Positions 1-11,260 of a DNA stretch of 64,000 bases are shown one piece after another. This DNA comes from Haemonchus contortus (Eukaryota; Nematoda; Chromadorea; Rhabditida; Trichostrongylidae). The translations under genes were made by a program, and so were the position numbers. Under the pieces are notes generated by a model. It ran no database searches, was not told the DNA's origin, and worked only from the letters and a program-made list of their open reading frames with translations. Each line of letters begins with the position of its first letter. The stretch's first letter is position 1. The DNA is taken from contig LS997565.1 in the NCBI GenBank assembly GCA_000469685.2, forward strand, positions 20,853,240 through 20,917,239. Direction: 5' to 3'.

Positions 1-1914
1 GGTTTTATTTTATCTGTGGAAATGCAGCTGCTCATACCACATAAACCAGACCCCCGAACGATACCAGGATGCCCGGGGATGGGTCGTTTAACCGCTATTG
101 CTTCAGGGCAGCCACCATCCATTGAGAGTACTAGCTCCAAATTTGTCTACGGTGAATTTTCTGCGGACGTTGATCTCACTCTCTCAAGCCATACCTTAGG
201 ATCGCATTGCTACCGCGGAGGAGAAGCGCAGTTCAATTGGTTCTGTGTAATCGATCCGCCGCCCGCGGCATTCGCTGTCTAGTTGCCTCGGTACTGCAGT
301 TCTAGCGCTCTTCATACAGCTAGATCGATATGCGATTGTTATTTTTGACATGATTCTACTGCTGCGTCTTTTGTTCCTGCGTTCCTTACTCGCTGCGCTG
401 CCTCTGCTTCATTCTGCTGCATTCCTTTGTGCTCAAACCCGCTTCCGCCACAAAGTCATCTTGCCCCTCGGCTTGAGCGGTGTATTTGAAGCTTGAAGAA
501 GTGAAACCTCCTAAAGTATTCGTTGAATGGAGTTTCAACTAATAAAATGTGACGACAACAATATCTGGATATAGCAGGGGAGGAGAAGGAGCGAACAAAA
601 AATGATTGCACAGCGGTATTTGATATGTCGTCCGGCAAACATTCACTGGTATTGCTTGTAAGTAATCTTTTTTGTACTCAGGATGCAGTGGTGTAGGCAA
701 AACGCTAAGCACTCAGCGCTCGAATCAATTCCTAAGCCTTACTGGCCCCATGCTCTCTATTCAGCCCCTCTAGAATTCCTTCCGAAGCGGCCCATGCTTT
801 TGTGTCTGTAAGCTGCGGCAGAAAACCCCGAGGGCTGTCGGGATTCCGGTGATGTAGAAGGTAGCAGCGCAATGGCTGGAAAGCACGAGTGTGAGTTCGA
901 GTTTCGTTTCAGGCCCAACATTTTTCCCATCCCTGGCCATCATTGTGGTGCCTTTCAATTCGCTTCTAACAGCGAAAACAGAAGTCAGACGAAGATATCA
1001 ACTCCAAAAACCTCCTATTATATTCATATAATTGATTTTTTTTACCCTCACTTCTTTCGGGTTTTCTGGAGGTTTCTATGGGGTTTTTATGTAAGGACAC
1101 TATCTAGAGGTATACATATATAACAATCCGGCTACCTCTCCATTGCTTATCTGATCATATATTGACCGCCCTGTCTACCGTATTCTACCATATCCGACAA
1201 ATACTTGCTTATGAGTTTCAATCTAGCCACTCTGTTGCTGAGCCCATTGAAACTTGAGTCAAGCATTTGGCCCTGGATCCCTCCAAGACGGCTCCGTTTA
1301 AACCTCGTTCCAACGCTGCACAGCCTGAAGCTGGAAGATGAACCTCGATTTGGTCCATCGACTGTAATATCTTGAAATCTACTTATATGTGATGTGAATC
1401 CAAGCGACTAGTGTCTTTTCTAGGGAGACGGGCAGTAAGAACGGTTTTGTGTAGTCGATTCGCCGCTCGCGGCTGTCGCGAACCATACGACCACCGTTAT
1501 TACAGCTCTATCGTTCTTCATGCAGCTCAATCGATATGGATCATTATTTTAGGCTTGATTCTACTGTTTTGTTCCTGTATTTCTTACCTGCTGCCGCATT
1601 ATGCTACATTCTTTCGCGCGCGGCATCCCTCTCGCCGTGACGCGACTATTTCGATCCTACTGCACCACACCCTCTCTTCTAGTATTTCCATGGATTCCAC
1701 CAGAAAATCCTGAAGAAAACCTGACTGTTGTGAAATTTTTGGTAGAGATATCCTGCACAACCTAATTCATGAACATAGGCTCACACCTACACCGGCCAAT
1801 GGTTACCGAAGACAGGAATCCGCAGTATTAACTTCAGAAGATCGATTGAATCACTGCTCTTCCACCAATCCTTCCTCCACTGGAAATTCGCAACAGTTCA
1901 ACCATTATTTTCAG
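1..1914. other. No exon recognised; contains a direct repeat pair
   Basis: I see no convincing coding exon here. The upstream exons of the Ig-domain gene that ends at 2273 may lie partly or wholly outside the window. The region contains two diverged copies of a roughly 190 bp sequence, at about 235-430 and 1440-1620. Both run from a 'gttttgtgta/gttctgtgta' start through 'atcgatatg' to 'tgttcctg'. The longer open frames at 16-282 and 1411-1713 overlap these repeats and have no recognisable protein similarity. Confidence 0.5.
235..1620. repeat. Diverged direct repeat, two copies (about 235-430 and 1440-1620)
   Basis: The two segments share an ordered series of words: a CGATCCGCCGCCCGCGG-like block against CGATTCGCCGCTCGCGG, then 'cagctctatcg/cagttctagcg', 'ttcttcatacagct/ttcttcatgcagct', 'atcgatatg', 'tgattctactg' and 'gttcctg'. 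Copies are in the same orientation about 1.2 kb apart. No terminal repeats or target duplications were found, so this is either a local duplication or two copies of a dispersed repeat. Confidence 0.6.
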
Positions 1915-2273
1915 GAAAGCCTAATGAGCCGCCTGTCACGAAACTGCCTGCTTCGGTTAGTGTGTCATCAGGATCAGCTACAAAACTAGTTCTGGAAATG
2001 AAAAACTCCGAAGGCTATACCGTGCAATGGTTCAAGGGTGCCGAAAAGGTCGAGAAATCTGATCGGCTGAAATCCGTTAAGAGCGGCGACACTTTCAAAC
2101 TTGACTTTAAGGTTGGTTTTCTCCTTCATCATTGCTCTACGAAATTTTCTTGATCCCAAGAATATTCTGTTCAGAGTGTGGAGCCAACCGATGAAGGAGT
2201 GTATGTAGCGAAAGTCGTCAAGGATAAGAAAGCAGTGGCCAAGTATGCCGCCGCAATCCGAGTAGAGCCATAG
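1915..2273 (+). CDS. C-terminal Ig (I-set) domain of a muscle-type protein, partial
   Basis: Two exons, 1915-2111 and 2175-2273, are joined across a 63 bp intron (AAG|GTTGGT ... TTCAG|AGT). They encode an I-set immunoglobulin domain ending at a TAG. The frame begins mid-protein after a TTTTCAG acceptor. Diagnostic I-set features are the Trp in the motif VQWFKGAEKVEKSDR, a Leu/Phe strand (DTFKLDFK), and the E-strand signature DEGVYVAKVV, in which the second Cys is replaced by Val. Loss of the disulphide Cys is common in intracellular sarcomeric Ig domains such as twitchin, titin and DIM-1. That makes a muscle cytoskeletal protein more likely than a secreted Ig protein (inference). The rest of the gene lies upstream and is not visible, so I cannot name it. 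Confidence 0.75.
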
Positions 2274-3296
2274 AACTTCGCTAGCTACCAACCTACATAT
2301 TCTACCGCATTCTACAGGCATAATCACAATCAGAGCTGACGTTACGACACCGTTGTGCAGTTACGACTGCGATTTCTGCTTTACCCTACCACCACTTCCT
2401 CATGCTCAAATTTTCGCGCTCGCCTTTTTGCATCATTTATGGCTCGGGACACCATGATATGATGTGGAGGGCGATCTGCACGCTCACTATGTGCGGTATG
2501 ATGTTGTCCAGGTTCGGGACAGCCTGGTACTTCTTCATTGACCGACCGTAATGAGCTAGCAGCAGCAATGTTACCCTCGTAGTGAAATCTCCGGGACAAA
2601 TCGACTTTCGCCACTTTTTTCTCATATTCTCCGGTGTTCATTTCCAACTTCATGATTTAGTGTATGTATTTCAACAGCTATCAAAATAAGTGCTCTGTAC
2701 CCGTGTTCTTCTCTTACTTTCGACGTTCAGCTGCCTTAAGCCAAGAGAGGGGAACTCTACGTCTTTTACTGCGTCTCCTATGTATTTTAATTGACGTTGT
2801 CGATTATGGCACGGCGGCTGAGTTTGAGGAGTCTCTCCGCTGTGCGCCATGTTAGTATCACGCCTATATTTTGAACATAACACATTGTCACATGTTTGTA
2901 AATGTTTATTATGAATAAATTTATAAATAATGGACGAGGACAAAATCGCTTCCGACGAGATTTAATCAATACCGCATGTGGTTGATTAGAAAGTTTCTAC
3001 TAAGCTACGCAGGATGCACAGATCTGTGGATTATCACGCTAAAACATATATCACCAGCATTGAAAAGCAACCTAACTGTAAAAAAAAACAACAACCTTCA
3101 AATGTATCCATTAAACAAGAAGTGGAGAACGACTAAACTAGATGTATTTTATCGCAAAACGAAAAGCAATCAAAAACTAACCGAAGAGGGACGGTTTGCT
3201 AACATGACAAACTTGGCGCAAAACTGTGAAACATGATATATGGAAAAAATGAAAAAGCTACACAAAATTTACAGTTGCGAGATGCATGGTGACAAA
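2274..3296. other. Intergenic between the Ig-domain gene and arl-8, with unassigned coding-like frames on the minus strand
   Basis: The minus strand at about 2850-2381 carries short frames that look partly protein-like. One is 90 codons from 2653. Another begins with ATG at 2848, after an ATATAG acceptor, and reaches a good donor (A|GTAAGA) near 2705. I could not join them into one convincing model. None resembles a family I know, so this may be a small nematode-specific gene, a remnant, or chance. Nothing else is recognised up to the arl-8 stop. Confidence 0.3.
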
Positions 3297-6200
3297 TCAG
3301 CGCTGACTCTTCGAGTGCTGAATCAGCCATTGGAGTGTAATATCTGAAAAGCATGAGGAAGAGCTATCTGAAAAGTGAATGGTCAACAAAAAGCTTTGGT
3401 CGACTCTTGATCCCTAATCCCATCCTGCATAGATGCCAAGGAAAAACTCTACCAAATTGGGCTCGTAGCCTTCGCCTAATACCCTACCCGAGACCAATTC
3501 GTATTCGTGAAAGGGAATCCTATGTTGCAGTCATGTATTTTACTGATTCATAGATTTTGAATTCCACAAACCTATATTTTCCTTCTCTTTACAAGAAATT
3601 GAATAGCAGCAAATCTCGCGATTCTGGATAGCGGACAGATTCCTGCAAAAATAAAGAACCGGTGGTGTTCAGTATGTACAAATCCACAATGATAGTTGCA
3701 AATTTCAACGGTGATACAAGATTTCGTGTATCCAAACTGATCCCAATATAGGCCCTATGAAATAAATATAAATAAATCCGTTCAAGCTGGTTTAATCTAT
3801 TCAACTGAGAGTTCCATAATGCATTTTCCTCCTGATATTCTTACCGTACTTAGGATGTACGTGTGGGTGCTGTGGCTTAAATGCCGTTAAAGAGGCGAGG
3901 GTAAGTCAGGTCTTCATAATGTAAGTGACAAAGAAAGGGTGTCCGGAAAGTACGAATGCGGGTTAAAATCTTTCCAAGGCCTAAGTTTTACCCACATCCC
4001 ACCAAACCTGTGGGTCCCTACTCTACATCATGACGTTTAGTTCGGTGAGATATTAGCACAATATGAGCTCATCAAGTGTGAGGACACTCAATTACAGCTC
4101 AGTACATAAATTAATCGTTTCAAGTGCCTCGAATGGCTTTTTCTGAAGAAAGTTTTAAGTTGAAGTATAGAGTAATGTTTCTGTGCTCACATGCGTTCAA
4201 TAAGTTGCCGTTCATCTAGAGCACCGGGAAGATCTTTCTTGTTTCCAAGCACAAGAACGGGGATTGCATCCAACTGCGCTTTATCGAGCAGCTGCATCAG
4301 TTCATTGCGTGATGCCTGAAAGATGTTGTGACATCTTGCATGTATCTGTCAATTCGAGTTGCTCTAGATAATCACTTCTTGACACGCTTTAATAAATTGA
4401 ACGATGATCTTAGATAAATTAATTTCATGCTAAACCATCGTTTACAATATGGAAGATGGAACAAATGCCATCCATAAAAATACGTCTACTGCAATTCACG
4501 CTACCTTTTTGTTTTTGTAACTTACGCAGGAATGCACGACCTACTGCAGTTAAGTTACCAACAAAACGGATACCCGACCCCTCAAAGGACTAAATTTTTC
4601 TGTACAAAACGAGGTGAATTTAATTCACCAACAAAACAAGACTCTAGCGAAAAGCACACCATTCACCCCAGTTTCTAGATCCATGCCTAGGTTTAGACCT
4701 AAACAGCAACACTCAAGACTAATTCAGCTATTCTGGGATTTTATGATCAAAACACTTCAGTATTGTCTATCTTCTACAGTTTGGAATCTTTAAGTCCATT
4801 AAACCATTCCTTAACCCTTACTCGGCATTCATTTTTGGCAACAATGGATAACTATATCCCTGGCTGCATGACACATGCATGCCATTTTCCCACAAAACGA
4901 GCCCATGTTCCAGAAATCATGAAGCAAACATGATTCAGAGCGATTTCTGATGATTAAAAGGATAAAAAGTAGATAAAATACCTCCAATTTGTCCTCATCA
5001 GCAGCGTCAACCATAAAAACAATTGCGTTCACTCCACGGCAGTATCGTTCCCACATAGATCGGAACCGGGGTTGACCACCGATATCCCATAACTAAAAAA
5101 CTCCAGTACACTATTTGCTTATGTGGGGATTAGGTGAGTGTGCATGGTGTATATTTGACCAAAAAATCGTGACATCCAACGCACTCAACCTAGAGCTTTC
5201 AAATTTGGAGGAGGCACAGGCGACGGGGTAGGGACTTGAGAATGGGCGAAAGAAAGTGATAGTAACTGACAAGCAGCAACAGAAGCAAGATTTTCACAGC
5301 CAATTATGCTTTTACCAGCGATTTTTTGACACCTGATTCTCTAACGGGAAGGCGGATGGATCGTATGCTAGATGACAAAAACCATCAAAGAAATGGAACA
5401 ATGGACTGTCAGAATACAAGATATTCCGCTTTCCAACTGAGATTCTGGATTAGCTGGTCGTGTACATCGTGGTGGAAAGGCGGAATTGTAGACAGCCGCT
5501 GAAATTGCGTGAAAACGACTTTTAGGAGCTAATCATGAACCTACAAATTCAATCAACTTTCCTATTTACAAAGCACTACTGATCCTTAATTAATGTAGGT
5601 GCGATGTGACGATGTAATAGACAGTGGATGGCGGATTTGACAGCAATGGATAGAAGCTGATAATGAAAAAAAAGAGGCAAGAATCCCTGGATAGCTTGAG
5701 AATTGAGTGCTCTAAACTTCCTCAAATGGTGTGGAGCCCATCCCAGCCCAATCGTTTGAGGTTTTCTAGATTTTTCCTAGCGTCAATGGAAAAGTCTAGA
5801 AAACCTTAAGGAAAGTCGCGTTCCTACACACTACCAAATGAACTTCTCGGTACTCAGGAGCACAATCTCTTCCAACCCATCATCATCGCTTGTATTGAAT
5901 GACTCAGATTGCACTGAAAAATCTTTCCGTTGCTAAATGGATCCTAAGCTTGGCAGTAGGTTACAGTACTAGTAAATAATATTGACCTCGCATATTTTAC
6001 GTACATATTTTGTCGCTTGCAAGAGAAGAGGAGAGCCTCGCAGCAAAACTCGGGGGGATTACAAAGTGTTCTAACAAGCAGTTGACAACTGGGAACATGA
6101 GAACTACTAGGAACTGACACTTTTATAAAATTTTGTGCCCATGTCAAAACTGATTTCTACCATCCAATCTCGCTAACGAAAAAGAAAGCGAATTTCACTT

Positions 6201-7358
6201 GGCCATGAATTTTTAACACCGTACCACGATTTCTAGACCATCTTCAACAATTTGCCAGATAAAATGACAAATAGATCCAGAATCAAGGTAAAAAATCGAA
6301 AAGAACATACCTTTATCGTAACATTTCCTTTAGTTATTTTCCTCATGTTGAACCCAACTGTGGGAATCATGTCCTCTGTGAATTGTCCACTCTTAAATAA
6401 ATTACAGTACACCTTCATTCGAAAAATCACTTCATAGAAAATGATGATTCATTTCCAATCTAATTTCATTTCATATTATTGGAAGCAGATTGGCAAAAGA
6501 CTCAGAACTTGTAGTCTTGTAATGGTTTCTGGGAAAATCAACTGTGGCAAGCACCCACCAACTTCCTTTTTACTAACCCTTGTCAAATCTTCGACCCTAT
6601 CGAATATATCTGATCACGCCGTGTACTTAAAATAACAGGTTACGAATATTCTGATGTACCCAGATTAAGTGAAATAAGGGAATCTATGAGGAGTAGGGCC
6701 AAAATTGCGAAGAAAGCGCGAAAACCCACAATATAAGGCTTCATAAGATGAATTATGTAAGAAGGATATCCGAGATTACATGTCTGTAATGTCTGGGTGT
6801 CACCCACATAAGCGTACTATTCGTGAGCATCCCAAAGCTTCTATGTGAATGCGCATTTTTAAAAAGGCGTCACAATGCGGCCATTTTTAGGTGGTATGCC
6901 AGCCGAGACGGTTTCGGAGCCTTTATTACGCACTTCCAGGACGTTTTTCGACCCGACAAAGTCCCGCTTCTATCCAAGGAGGTCCATCCAAAAAGTAAAT
7001 CTCAGTAACCATTAGTATCGTGGCCAGTGCCTCTAAGAAGCTGTACTGATGTGTGCGTGAATCCATCTGGCCGGACCCCTTTTTGGCGATGTGTTTTCTG
7101 TGTACGACTGCGCAGGCATCAACTAGTTTGCAATAGAGGCAATGATGACTCATTGACACTCCATTATCCAGTGTCAGGCTCATAGGTGTATCAGTTTATT
7201 TGAGGAAAGAAAAAGGTACAGAATAATTCACTAACCGCAATCACATTAACGAATGTTGTTTTTCCGGAATTTTGTAATCCAACCAATGTTAACTCCATTT
7301 CTTCTTTCCAAAACAAACTTCGGAACCATTCTAACACCCGATTTATCATGGCAAACAT
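3297..7358 (-). CDS. arl-8: ARL8 lysosomal Arf-like small GTPase
   Basis: Complete six-exon gene: 7358-7236, 6391-6311, 5092-4982, 4315-4191, 3642-3572 and 3343-3297. The phases fit and give 185 aa (human ARL8 is 186). It starts [20 protein letters not shown], the amphipathic ARL8 N-terminus that is acetylated instead of myristoylated. The P-loop GLQNSGKT is at 27-34, the interswitch/switch I IPTVGFNM at about 50-57, WDIGGQ with the catalytic Gln at 75, and NKKD at 130-133. The C-terminus [10 protein letters not shown] matches the family. ARL8 recruits kinesin adaptors and HOPS to lysosomes and, in C. elegans, to presynaptic cargo. A TTGTTTAG acceptor 34 bp upstream of ATG (boundary 7392/7393) suggests SL trans-splicing or a 5'UTR intron. 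It is divergent from the operon starting at 8331. All functional motifs are intact. Confidence 0.97.
3945..3970. repeat. Possible solo Tc1/mariner-type terminus inside arl-8 intron 4
   Basis: The word GGGTGTCCGGAAAGTACG resembles the outer ends of many Tc1/mariner elements (GGGTGTCC...). No matching inverted end was found within the intron, so this may be a remnant or chance. Confidence 0.2.
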
Positions 7359-8330
7359 TTTGGTTGAATGATAATGACCAAGTTGAACAAGCCTAAACAA
7401 TTCAATTCAATCAATGCTTGGGAGCGATTTGAATTATGATGGTATTCAGCCGAGCTTTCAACTACATCACCGAACAAAGCACGTACACAACGAAAAAGAG
7501 GAGCGAGGAATTGATGAATAATTTTTTTGTCTGTGACGAGAACTTGTGTAACCTGAACAGAGGGTTTCGAGTTACATAAAAGTGTCAACAAAAAAGCAAT
7601 TGTTGTTCTACAGGCCGATAAAATTCGTATTGGGCGGTCATGAAATCGATTTTTCGGGGTCCAGAAAAGACGATGAGGGGCAGGTTTGGAAAGAAAGTGA
7701 TTAAGATTGAAAAAAGCATTGACCGTTCTGCTGCTCTGCCACTGCTCATTATTCTAATAAACGAATGCTTCAATAAACGAGAACGAAATTAAAGGTGACG
7801 AAGACTATTTGAATTTACGAGATACTTATGAAGAAGAAAACAAATTTTAAGATGGGAACATTGCAACTGGACTGTCTTCCCAACAGAACAGCATATCGCT
7901 TAATCATCACTTTTAATCTCACGGTTCACATTATATTTTGAAAAGCTCATCATCAGCCTTATTGCACGAAAAGGTTTCAACTGGTCAACATTAAGCGACA
8001 ATCGATACTTCCCATCTCGCTGCTTGGAATTCAATCAGGCTTACTAACTACACTGGGAACGACCTCCCACCAAGTCGAAATGTCAGAAATCGGCAAATGC
8101 TCACTGATTGGGAGAAGGGATTCAACAGCATAACATAAAGTCCATTCCTAGCGAAACAATGGTCAACATACCAAAAGTAATTTGTCATTTCTACAACATG
8201 AAGAGTTTAAAGGGTCATTGTCAAAGTTCGATTAAACACACGACGTCCCGACACGATTACATGCACGCGGTGGATGTTGTGCACGAAGAGCTTCTGTAAG
8301 CGAATTTTGCGCAGGAGGACGTTCCTCTGC
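7359..8330. promoter_or_regulatory. Divergent intergenic region between arl-8 and the BRK1 operon
   Basis: This interval of about 970 bp separates two head-to-head start codons. It should hold the promoter of arl-8 and that of the downstream operon. An acceptor-like TTTTGCGCAG lies at 8305-8314, 16 bases before the BRK1 ATG, consistent with SL1 trans-splicing of the first operon gene. No core promoter motif is evident by eye. Short ORFs here have no similarity to known proteins. Confidence 0.5.
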
Positions 8331-8713
8331 ATGAGCGTTCAGCGGCAGCTGCGGGAGGATTGGGATAATAGAGAATACGAGCAGGTGAGTTTTAGAAATT
8401 CCTAGTACTCAGAATGGGGAAGGAACATTCGTTCTATTCAGATCATCGCAGACAACGTCAAAAACATCGCCAACTTCTTGTCTAGCTTTGGTTTGTTTTT
8501 CTCCTGATCTTGTTTAACAAAATAGGTTCCAGAATTGAAGACGGCGTTCAGCTTGTTCTTTTTGGCTAATAAGTCTCTTTTCCAGAGCTTTCCTGTCGAA
8601 GTAAGCTTGCCTCACTAAGTGACAAGCTCAATCTTCTCGAAAAAAAAGTTGAATTCCTAGAAGCGAGGGTTCGTAGGTTTTTGACTTTAAACTGTCGTCA
8701 GTTTTGCCGGTGA
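8331..8713 (+). CDS. brk1: BRICK1/HSPC300 subunit of the WAVE/SCAR complex
   Basis: Three exons, 8331-8384, 8442-8490 and 8586-8713, give 76 aa (human BRK1 is 75). The start MSVQRQLREDWDNREY matches the BRK1 N-terminus (animal consensus has QxxxxxDWxNREY). It is followed by NVKNIANFLSSFELSCRSKL, aligned to the conserved NSFDMSCRSRL block, and a heptad-rich helix LNLLEKKVEFLEARV. The whole protein is essentially one coiled-coil helix that packs with WAVE and ABI to regulate Arp2/3-dependent actin assembly. The last 11 residues after the EARV block (to the TGA) do not match the usual tail, so an extra splice near the AGG|GTTCGT site at about 8668 cannot be excluded. It is the first gene of the apparent operon; the next start codon is 160 bp downstream. 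Confidence 0.92.
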
Positions 8714-8844
8714 TCATTAGTTTGTTCATGATTAAATGTTTTTTGAGGCGAATAATTAATCAATGTTCTAATTCCTCAACAATTCCACAGCGATCGATGC
8801 TTTTTGTCATCGGGTATTTAAGAAAGAAGCTGTATTCTCGTTCA

Positions 8845-8846
8845 GA
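8845..8846 (+). other. Probable trans-splice acceptor for nuo-3
   Basis: TATTCTCGTTCAG ends at 8845, 28 bp upstream of the nuo-3 ATG and 132 bp after the BRK1 stop. This is the spacing expected for SL2-type processing inside a nematode operon (inference). Confidence 0.5.
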
Positions 8847-8873
8847 TTACCAGAGGTGATACATTGACGTAAA

Positions 8874-11047
8874 ATGTCGGCTACCGGAAAGGTTGTTCGA
8901 AGTGGTGCTAGTGCTGTACGCCAGGTGGTCCCACTGCATTCAGTTAACAAAGGTCAAGCTCGTCGTGCTGTGCTTCAGGTGTACAAAGATCTGTGAGTTC
9001 CCTTGTCAGCAGATTTTCTGTACGAACTTTTGAACCGCTCCCTAATGGGAAGGTACAAGTCAGAGGCTTTCTGATCGCCCTCCCCATACAGATGGTATTG
9101 ATTCATGTTCCATCTGAAAAGTCGTCATTATTGTGATACCCTGGTTGTAGGGCGCTTTTTGAGTTTGCATGCTATCCTTTAGGCAACGCATGACTCCAAA
9201 GTTCTGGTGGGATTTCGGATTACATGACATGCCACTCGGTGTACTTCGTTCTAGTCTCAAGCAACAGTTCATGAAGAATGCTCATATCGACGACATTCGC
9301 ATTGTTGATCGACTTGTTGCAGAAACAAAGCAGGTTTGTGATGGCATCTTTGCTTCAGCATTTCAAATTTTATTCAGTGAACTCAAATGAGCTGTCTGAG
9401 AAAAAGTTGAATTGAGTCACAATTGAACAGCGCTTTCAAAACAAGCTGCATCTTTCTGAGTAGTTTTCTGTACCTTCGGTTGTGGCGAATCTTTGGGTGC
9501 AAACTTATGTGTTCTTAGTATTACCTTACTTTGGTATGCGGTGTATGTGCTGTGGGGACAGCATTGGCCTGAATCAATCAAGTTGCGAGTATAGAAACTT
9601 TCGTGAACTAGGCTTCTCCCTTGTTTTTAACCTTCATTCCGCACGATTTTGCCGAAGTTTGAGGGACGGACCCCTAAATTAGCATAGCATTCTTATAGAT
9701 TACTGGGTAATGCAAGCTGAAGCAAACTGTTTTGACGGGGCGATATTTTGCATTGATTTGTTATCATAACTTGCAATGAATAACAGATCTAACAATAAGA
9801 TATTGATTGAACCGGCTCACTGTCGTTGCTGTGCCCTTTTTTTTCGCCGTGTCGGGGTCGCATTTGACTGTAGAATCAATCAATGGTGGATAAAGCTCCA
9901 CTCGTTGAGACAGCTACAGATTTCTTTACATTAGCGGCGAAAGGTGGTGAAAAAAGAAACATAAATTCTGCTTGAGACGTTTAATGCTTTCTCTGCTGGT
10001 TCTCCTCAGCTTTTACAGCTCTGTATTGTGCTTATAACAAAAAGTATAAGCGCAGGCGAACTAATACTTGAAATATTCCGTCACGTATCGTAGCCATCGT
10101 CATCTACGTACCTCTCCAAGGAAATGAGGGGTTGCGCAAAAGTTCATGAAATAGTTCAATAATAGTTTGAATAGTCACCCAATGGGTGTTCTTTGTTTCA
10201 ATGTTGATGTCCTCCAAGAAAATCGAGCGATACCACTTTCGGGTCGGGCCCCATCGTCCCATGTAGCATTTTAGTTGCTTCTCGTCTCGTGCTTAATATC
10301 GGGGCAAGTAATGCGAAGTTATTGAGCAAATATCCACGTAAAAAGTAAGAGGTCTCTAGTGGACCATTGCTTAGATCGATGAAGTTAGGGATTATGATTG
10401 ATGTTGGCTACGGGGGTTTTGGCAAAATTAATGTATGGCATTATCAAATTTTGATGGAACGCAAAATTTTTGTCCAACTGTTTATTTCGAGTATATCTAA
10501 ATCATACCATCTTAACAGCCCATAATCAATAGCATGAAGATAACCAGTTCGGAACCCAATTCTTCGTTACTCTCCGACCACGATCACTGTGATGAATCCT
10601 AGGTTTTATAATTTGTTGGTTCTGAATTAGTCATCTGAATAAAATTTTTCTGCACTTTTGCGAATCGCGAGGCCACTGACTCCGAGCTTTCTGGTTCGTT
10701 ACTTCTTCATAGTTTTAATCTAAATGAGTTCGTTAGGCTACACCTGAGATTAAAGATCGATCAATAATTTGAACCGGTCTCAACTTCTTCTCTACCCTAG
10801 ATACTAACAGAACGTTGCTTTGCTTATGGTTGCGGTTCGGTAGAGTGTAGCCATGAACTCTTCCCGGCTTAATTTTCGTTCAGTTGGGCTTTTATTGTTG
10901 TATCTACAGACTTCCTTCTTTCAGCACATGGTCGCCATCGAACATGCCTTCTACAACCCTGATCACGTTCGCAACTATCTTTTCCGAGAAAATGTTCAAG
11001 CAAAACCAAAGGACTTCCTCTCGAAATTCCTTAATGGGCAGGAGTGA
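8874..11047 (+). CDS. nuo-3: NADH dehydrogenase complex I subunit NDUFA6/B14 (LYR family)
   Basis: Three exons, 8874-8992, 9183-9333 and 10925-11047, encode 130 aa (human NDUFA6 is about 128-154 depending on start). The N-terminal LYR-type helix is QARRAVLQVYKDLQR, with the canonical L-Y-R degenerated to V-Y-K. The block FMKNAHIDDIRIVDRLV matches the family FMKNAHVTDPRVVDLLV. The C-terminus KPKDFLSKF is the other family hallmark. NDUFA6 sits on the matrix arm of complex I and binds the mitochondrial acyl carrier protein. Intron 2 is 1.6 kb. It lies between BRK1 and coq-3 in the same orientation. In C. elegans nuo-3 and coq-3 are also neighbours (recalled), which supports both identity and operon structure. 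Confidence 0.93.
9334..10924. other. Large intron 2 of nuo-3, nothing recognised
   Basis: 1.6 kb of AT-rich sequence. The open frame at 9482-9682 and the other short frames show no similarity to a known family. No inverted terminal repeats or target duplications were seen. Confidence 0.4.
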
Positions 11048-11254
11048 AATAGTTCCGTCGCTTTTATATCCTTAGTGTATTAGGCTATGATTGGCTTATT
11101 CATTAGAAACAATAACATAAACCGGTACTTTGCTTTATTGTTTCATTCACTTTCAATATGGATATCACCCATTTTCTCATAGTTTTTTGAAAGTTGTAAT
11201 TTTTCATGGAGATGTGGTTTTGAAGCTTTCACCAATTTTATAGGGTTTGTTTTA

Positions 11255-11256
11255 GC
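11255..11256 (+). other. Probable trans-splice acceptor for coq-3
   Basis: GGTTTGTTTTAG ends at 11255, five bases before the coq-3 ATG at 11261 and about 210 bp after the nuo-3 stop. A second candidate, AATTTTATAG, lies about 12 bases further upstream. Confidence 0.55.
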
Positions 11257-11260
11257 ATTA

